Source: Lentisphaeria bacterium UBA1732 (GTDB lineage: Bacteria; Verrucomicrobiota; Lentisphaeria; Victivallales; UBA1829). Taken from it: DNA of 28,046 nucleotides. Shown here one piece after another: positions 23,493 through 28,046 of the stretch. A model generated the notes under the pieces. That model worked only from the letters and a program-made list of their open reading frames with translations. It had not been told where the DNA came from and did no database searches. The first letter of the stretch is position 1, and the number at the start of each line of letters is the position of its first letter. The stretch lies in the NCBI GenBank assembly GCA_002315855.1, contig DCIG01000005.1:1-28046 (forward strand), given 5' to 3'. Both the position numbers and the translations under genes were made by a program.

Positions 23493-26105
23493 TTACGCAA
23501 TCGTCGAAACGACGAGCTTGTTATCTTCGGTTACAGTCAGAGAGTAGAGAACAGTGGCATAACCATTGATTTCACTACTCCATGTGGCTACCAATCCGGC
23601 CAATTTCACTTCTTCCATAGCATCGAAGCCTTCAAAGGCATCCGAACTTGCTGCCTGAATCAGTGTTTTAGAACCGGAAACTGACGAGAAATCGACCTCG
23701 AAACTATCATTTGTGAAATCATTCTGAACACCATTTGCCCAGTTGATTCCGAAAGATTCTTCGAAAGACCATTCTTTGACATCGGAGAAGTTAATTATAT
23801 TACTCGTGAAATTAACATCTTCCGACTCTTTGAAAGACACGCAGTCGAAGTACACAATCTTCGTGGCACCGAAATCACCGGTGAAGTCATTGAACACAAG
23901 TGTTCGATTGCCCTGGACATAACGACCACTATGCACGGAAGCATCACCAGACCACTCGCCACCGGTAAGAGCATTGTTGCTGTCGCCGGAAACATAAACA
24001 TTTGTGCCAAACGTCAAATTACTGCCATCTCCGGTAAAAGTCATTGTGGAAGTACCGGACACCCGCGAGAAACCTGCACCACCGGCATAAAGACCGCCAA
24101 AGTTCATGCCATTACGGGCTGTCGGATTGATTGTAATTTTATTAACAGAGGCATCAATGTTCAGAGACGTATTGGCAACTGTAACGCATTCGGTTGAATT
24201 CCAAGTCAAAGCACCACCACCAGCAAAAATGAGATCATTGAATGTGCCGCCCTGAATATTCAAAGTAATCGTGCCGGCAGTCTGGACAAAATTTCCAGCG
24301 GTGTCTAAAGTCTTCTTGGTTACCAGCGGACCACCGAAAACGGTAGCATTTGAAGCCCCCGCACCGAGATTAATGGTTGTTTCCATATCAGACGAACTGG
24401 AAGCAGAAACATCTTTTCCGACAAGTACACTAACAGAAACATCCGCAGGAAGTACAGTAAGAGTTTCAGTAGAAACTTTGACATTCTTCAATGTTGCTTC
24501 CTGCTTGAATTTGAAGGCAGAGAAATCGGAAGTTATGACATTGATTCCACTTGTGCTTTCAATGACAAGATTCTGCGTATCGGCAATAATAGTACCGTTC
24601 GAAGTATCCAATGCGATATCGCCGGTCAATCTGTCGAAGTCAATATATGCTTCTCCGACATGCCCGACTACAGTACTCTTAGTACCCTGAGACGCATACA
24701 AGACCGCTTCACGAAGACTGATTTTTCCATCGTAAGCATTGACGACATCGTCCAGAGTGGTTACAGTCAGAGACTTGGTTTCGGGTTCGCCGGCATGTGC
24801 GACAGTCAGAGTCAACGTATTTGTTTTTGTGTAAGCCAAAGTCAATTTGTAGTCACCGACCGTCTTCGACTTCGTCTCCTTGTCATCCAGGCATTCAGCA
24901 ACAGTGATGGTACCAAGTACGGTATCCTTTTCGCCAAGCACAGTAACAGTCTTGGTAAAGCCGCGATCTTTTGACAGACCACTCGCCAAAACATATTCGC
25001 CATCTTTAATGGAAGCAGGAATGGTAATGAAGTAGTCAGGAGCTTCATTGTAGTTGCAACTGGCAAACGTAGGACTAGAACCTTTATCACGTCTTGCTTT
25101 ACCAAGCTGTTCCATATTGTTAATCATAGCTTCGCCATCATAATAGTTCAAGTCGAAGTTAATAATGCAACCGGCAGTTAATACAAATTGCGTGTAGGAA
25201 CTGCCGGTTCTCAAGTTGCCGCGAAGAGTAACACCTTTCTTTAAGTTACATTCTTGTGCAGTATTGCTGATTTCGACATTTCCTATTACAGCACCATTGC
25301 TAGTGGTGAAACTTGCGCCGGACTCAAATTTAACGTTATAAGCAGAAGCACCTGCTTTCAAAGAAAGAGTTCCCGCTGATCCACCTACTGCTCCGGTAAA
25401 AACAGAATCAGTAACAATGCCGCCACTGGAAACCATCAGCACACCGCCAATAGAGTAAATACCATAAGCACTGCCGACAAGCGCATTATTTGATAATTTC
25501 TCAATGAAAGCAGGAGAAGAACCAGCATGCGTAAGGAAATTTTCAATTGCCCCACCTCTTGATACCGTAATGTTTTCCACGACAGCACTGGTTATCTTCA
25601 AAGTTTTAAGAAGAGCGCCGCTTGTAATCGTAACATCACTAATGAATGCACCTGATGCAGGAGTAAGATTTGCAGCCCTACCGCCGACAGAAAAATCAGA
25701 AGCAGAGCCACCGGCTTTTACTGATAAAATTTCAAACGAACCGCCAGAAACGATACCGCCGCTGGAAACGGTAACGCCAGTCATGTTTTCAGCGTTCAAC
25801 AATTGTCCGCCAGACAAAACATTAACTGAAGCGCCTTCATCAGAATAGGATATACCTGTGGCAACACCGCCATTTGAAACATTAATGACACCGGCACTGA
25901 AGATTTCGATGTTCTCAACAGATCCGCCATTCGAAACATGCATGGTCTGTCCTTGCGAAATACGGATACCCTGCATGGAGGTAGCCGCACTTACCAAAGT
26001 TGCGCCCTTGTAAATCGTTACTTCAGATCCGGTTGCAGAAGGGATTTGACTTGCATCCAGCAAAACCCCCTGATTGTTCATGACAAGAAATTCAGATTCC
26101 TGCAT
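23493..26105 (-). CDS. Large AIDA-like/CSLREA beta-helix repeat protein
   Basis: An 870-residue, Gly/Ser/Thr/Val-rich protein. The first 330 residues are AIDA-type autotransporter-like repeats of about 20 residues (HVSNGGSVENI, NVSNGGVATGI, NVLSGGQLLNA, TVSSGGIVSGG), expected to fold as a right-handed beta-helix. A middle region contains LTVTTLDDVVNAYDG followed by KISLREAVLYA (about 450-475), a CSLREA-type motif. The rest is further beta-rich repeats. There is no signal peptide at the start (MQESEFLVMNNQG) and no C-terminal autotransporter barrel; it ends VTEDNKLVVSTIA. The start is firm: AAGGAG 8 nt before the ATG. Such proteins are usually surface-exposed adhesins; how this one would be exported is unclear. 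It has its own promoter and terminator. Confidence 0.8.
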   Translation of the reverse strand: MQESEFLVMNNQGVLLDASQIPSATGSEVTIYKGATLVSAATSMQGIRISQGQTMHVSNGGSVENIEIFSAGVINVSNGGVATGISYSDEGASVNVLSGGQLLNAENMTGVTVSSGGIVSGGSFEILSVKAGGSASDFSVGGRAANLTPASGAFISDVTITSGALLKTLKITSAVVENITVSRGGAIENFLTHAGSSPAFIEKLSNNALVGSAYGIYSIGGVLMVSSGGIVTDSVFTGAVGGSAGTLSLKAGASAYNVKFESGASFTTSNGAVIGNVEISNTAQECNLKKGVTLRGNLRTGSSYTQFVLTAGCIINFDLNYYDGEAMINNMEQLGKARRDKGSSPTFASCNYNEAPDYFITIPASIKDGEYVLASGLSKDRGFTKTVTVLGEKDTVLGTITVAECLDDKETKSKTVGDYKLTLAYTKTNTLTLTVAHAGEPETKSLTVTTLDDVVNAYDGKISLREAVLYASQGTKSTVVGHVGEAYIDFDRLTGDIALDTSNGTIIADTQNLVIESTSGINVITSDFSAFKFKQEATLKNVKVSTETLTVLPADVSVSVLVGKDVSASSSSDMETTINLGAGASNATVFGGPLVTKKTLDTAGNFVQTAGTITLNIQGGTFNDLIFAGGGALTWNSTECVTVANTSLNIDASVNKITINPTARNGMNFGGLYAGGAGFSRVSGTSTMTFTGDGSNLTFGTNVYVSGDSNNALTGGEWSGDASVHSGRYVQGNRTLVFNDFTGDFGATKIVYFDCVSFKESEDVNFTSNIINFSDVKEWSFEESFGINWANGVQNDFTNDSFEVDFSSVSGSKTLIQAASSDAFEGFDAMEEVKLAGLVATWSSEINGYATVLYSLTVTEDNKLVVSTIA

Positions 26106-26188
26106 TTTTCATTCTCCTTGGTGAAGATGATGTGACAGACAGAAACAAGAATACCGAAAGGCAATGATTCTGTCCTGTTGGTTTATGG

Positions 26189-26217
26189 ATTATAGAAAAT
26201 GGTCATTTTTCAGAAAA
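26189..26217 (-). promoter_or_regulatory. Promoter of the repeat-protein gene with a dyad in the spacer
   Basis: A perfect minus-strand TATAAT (26189-26194) with only a poor -35 (TTTTCT, 26212-26217) at 17 bp. The spacer holds the dyad AAAATG-GT-CATTTT (26196-26209). A weak -35 with a symmetric site between the boxes suggests a regulated, possibly activator-dependent, promoter. Leader length is about 77 nt. Confidence 0.5.
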
Positions 26218-26292
26218 TTAATGTAAAGTAGCACCCGACAATGTGTTTTTCAAATGAAAAAATCCTTTTTTTCAATAATTTTTCAGGAAAAT

Positions 26293-26321
26293 TTGACAGG
26301 CGGTACAACAACGACTATATT
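26293..26321 (+). promoter_or_regulatory. Near-consensus promoter before the M20 peptidase
   Basis: TTGACA (26293-26298), exactly 17 bp, TATATT (26316-26321), the best sigma70 match in the window. The predicted start (about 26328) is 250 nt before the peptidase ATG. Confidence 0.75.
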
Positions 26322-26326
26322 TTAGG

Positions 26327-26578
26327 GCATCTCCATTCATTGGGAATGCTGTTTTTTATCTGTCAAAGTCCGTTTTCGTGCTTTTCGGAAAGTGCAGTTC
26401 AAACAGGCAACCTCAAAAGGCAAAAAATGTCTTCTGCACATCCATAAAAAGACTTTCCGAACACGCAGAGACATCCTTTTGATATTCACAAAGGGGTCTC
26501 TGAATCACAAAAAGGCTCTTTCAGAACGAGCATACAGGTTTTCCAACAAGCTTATCATCTTCACCATCAGGACTAACC
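26327..26578 (+). other. Structured 250-nt leader of the M20 peptidase gene
   Basis: No gene is visible here. Within 30 nt of the predicted start, GCATCTCC/GGGAATGC can form a stem with one mismatch, followed by TGTTTTTTA, a possible early terminator. Further on, CAGAGAC (26466-26472) pairs with GTCTCTG (26496-26502), and an inner 6-bp helix extends the stem after a 2-nt bulge. A shorter hairpin lies near 26376-26393. AAAAAG-CTTTC-GAAC elements recur on both sides of the long stem. AGGA 6 nt before the ATG serves the peptidase. Confidence 0.45.
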
Positions 26579-27667
26579 ATGAATCAATTTTATAATCTTC
26601 TCGAATCCATGATCCGCTGCCGTCCTTTAACCTCACAACCCGACAACATCAACCGCGCAGCAGAAATCCTGCGAAAGTTTTTGGAGGAGCGCGGCATTTT
26701 CTGTAAAACCGAACAATACCGAGGACGCGACCTGCTGTATGCCTCCAACTGCGGCGAAGAAGAACCGGATGTCCTGCTGAATGCACATTTAGACGTAGTT
26801 CCAGCTGACGATGCCCAGTTTCAACCGTTCATTCAAGACGGACGCATGTATGGACGCGGAACAGCAGACTGCCTCGGCAATGCAGTATGCGCGGCCCGAA
26901 CCTTGTTGAACGCAACACCGGGAACCAAAATTGCAGCGGCATTTTCTGCCGATGAAGAAACAGGCGGCGATACCACAGCCGCCATGGTGAAATTCGGATT
27001 CAGGGCAAAAAGAGTTATTCTGATCATGGACAACTCCGATCCAAGCGTCATTTTCTCCCAGAAAGGGGTTCTCGTTGTCAAACTGACCGCACACGGCAAA
27101 GGCGGACACGCTGCTTATCCCTGGCTCTGCGACAATCCTATCGACAAACTCATGACGGGATATGCGAAATTTCTTGCATTCTGGAAGAATCCGGCGGAAG
27201 ACAATGACTGGAGAAGCAGTCTCTCCGCCTGCATGATGGAAGCAGGAAGCGCACACAATCAAATTCCCGAAACAGCCTCCATGATTCTGAATTTTCGTTT
27301 GACTGATGAAAAAGAACTGGACAAAGTGCTGTCTGCGCTGACTGAACTCACAGGATGCGAAGCCACTGTTGTTTCATCTATGCCGACCGTTTCGTTTGAC
27401 CGCGACCTGCCTGAATTTACACTTCTGCAGAAAATGCTTCGCAAGAATGATCCGGCCCATGATTATCCGCTGGAACGTCTTTGCGGCGCAACAGACTCCC
27501 GTCATTGGAAAGTGCTGGGTATTCCGGTTGCGGTAACAGGGATTCTCGGAGCAGAGATTCATTCACCGGGCGAATACATCGAACTGGATTCCATCCGCAC
27601 TACATCGAATGCCGTTATACAGTTTGCAGATGCAATCAGTCAGGAATACCGGTCAACATCAAACTGA
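26579..27667 (+). CDS. M20-family metallopeptidase (ArgE/DapE type)
   Basis: A 362-residue zinc amidohydrolase or peptidase of the M20 (ArgE/DapE/CPG2) family. The catalytic-domain motifs are present: NAHLDVVP with metal ligand H70 and D72, YGRGTADCLG with bridging D97, SADEETGG with general base E126 and ligand E127, the region around D154, and the late histidine in EIHSPGEYIE. The inserted dimerisation domain lies at about 170-280 (KGGHAAYP onward). It is soluble, with no signal peptide. The substrate, probably an N-acyl amino acid or dipeptide, is unknown. Its start is supported by AGGA 6 nt upstream. Confidence 0.9.
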   Translation: MNQFYNLLESMIRCRPLTSQPDNINRAAEILRKFLEERGIFCKTEQYRGRDLLYASNCGEEEPDVLLNAHLDVVPADDAQFQPFIQDGRMYGRGTADCLGNAVCAARTLLNATPGTKIAAAFSADEETGGDTTAAMVKFGFRAKRVILIMDNSDPSVIFSQKGVLVVKLTAHGKGGHAAYPWLCDNPIDKLMTGYAKFLAFWKNPAEDNDWRSSLSACMMEAGSAHNQIPETASMILNFRLTDEKELDKVLSALTELTGCEATVVSSMPTVSFDRDLPEFTLLQKMLRKNDPAHDYPLERLCGATDSRHWKVLGIPVAVTGILGAEIHSPGEYIELDSIRTTSNAVIQFADAISQEYRSTSN

Positions 27668-27719
27668 AATTCATGCTCATGATGCCAACTTCAACAATCC
27701 AGTCGGACGCTTTGAAATC

Positions 27720-27734
27720 ATCTCCTCTGGAGAT
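27720..27734 (+). promoter_or_regulatory. Hairpin enclosing the ribosome binding site of the last gene
   Basis: ATCTCC-TCT-GGAGAT forms a 6-bp stem whose 3' arm is the GGAG that would serve a start at 27741. It could lower translation. It directly follows a CTTTGAAATC motif (27710-27719). Confidence 0.4.
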
Positions 27735-27740
27735 CAACAA

Positions 27741-28046
27741 ATAAAATCTTTCATCAACAAAACTTTTTATGTCATCGTCTTGCTTGCGGCTTCTTTTTTC
27801 TTGCCATCTGCTTCACTGTACGCAAATGACAGCAGCATTGCAGGAGATGCGCGTATGCTGTTGTTGGAAACAATGGTTCATCTTGTTACAGAAAATCGTC
27901 TTGCATCCTCCCAATTCGATATTCAGGGAACTGTAACGGATGTAAACGGAAACCCGCTCAATGGGGTTGAGCTGTATATCCTGAACTTTTCATCAAAAAT
28001 ATACTTTTTTTGGAAAAAGTCCAAAATCGTGCTTGATTTTTTTGCA
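27741..28046 (+). CDS. Exported protein with carboxypeptidase-regulatory-like domain (partial, cut by window end)
   Basis: Reading from ATA at 27741 gives 102 codons open to the window edge. The product starts IKSFINKTFY, has a hydrophobic core and an SLYA cleavage site at about residue 28, and continues through FDIQGTVTDVNGNPLNGVEL (59-78). That stretch matches the opening of a CarboxypepD_reg-like beta-sandwich typical of surface or secreted proteins. GGAG lies 8 nt before the ATA, as if ATA replaced an ATG. The only in-frame ATG upstream (27630) lies inside the peptidase gene, has no ribosome binding site and would bury the signal peptide behind 37 extra residues. No suitable ATG, GTG or TTG exists before the hydrophobic core. 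Confidence 0.6.
   Translation, partial: MKSFINKTFYVIVLLAASFFLPSASLYANDSSIAGDARMLLLETMVHLVTENRLASSQFDIQGTVTDVNGNPLNGVELYILNFSSKIYFFWKKSKIVLDFFA

Noticed and set aside
26241..26447. A 68-codon ORF covering the M20 promoter
   Set aside because: It spans a near-consensus promoter and has no ribosome binding site or recognisable sequence, so it is most likely fortuitous.

Overview
The window looks like chromosome from a Gram-negative, gut-type bacterium with about half GC content. My best guess is the PVC superphylum, near Victivallales (Lentisphaerota). The guess rests on the gene mix: a secreted GH31 glycosidase, Gfo/Idh oxidoreductases, a large AIDA/CSLREA-type repeat protein, and an HflC/HflK-like - P-type ATPase - ABC exporter - TPR run of a kind I associate with PVC genomes. 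No 16S or other taxonomic marker is present, so this is an inference. All complete genes read through without frameshifts, and I see no insertion sequence, phage gene or CRISPR array.

Left part (1-7750, mostly minus strand): a secreted GH31 alpha-glycosidase with a PA14 insert; two half-size ChrA-family membrane proteins; a TIM-barrel amidohydrolase with a TTG start; tRNA-Glu(CUC) with its own promoter and terminator; and two overlapping Gfo/Idh oxidoreductases. This reads as a carbohydrate and small-molecule catabolism neighbourhood.

Middle (7984-19400, plus strand): an unrecognised exported protein, then a promoter followed at once by a perfect 17-bp hairpin, then eight tightly packed genes with gaps of 3-13 nt or 4-nt overlaps. 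They encode an HflC-like SPFH protein, an HflK-like SPFH protein, a metal P1B-type ATPase with a Cys/His-rich N-terminus, an ABC ATPase with a C-terminal coiled coil, an ABC-2 permease with a large soluble loop, a membrane-anchored helical-repeat protein, a NodB-type deacetylase and a tRNA-dihydrouridine synthase. The first six look like one membrane module, probably linking SPFH microdomains, metal export and an ABC exporter. This is the best candidate for an under-described system here.

Right part (19401-28046): a leader region with a good promoter and two overlapping micro-ORFs, then a membrane-anchored TPR-like protein and a SpoU-type RNA methyltransferase (plus strand). Convergent to these is dxs, the first enzyme of the MEP isoprenoid pathway (minus strand). 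Next comes an 870-residue repeat protein with no signal peptide and no beta-barrel (minus strand). Divergent from it is an M20 metallopeptidase behind a near-consensus promoter and a structured leader of about 250 nt. The window ends inside a signal-peptide-bearing gene that has a good ribosome binding site but ATA where the start codon should be.

Several intergenic regions share a short CTTTTGAAATC-like motif, often inside or next to hairpins.
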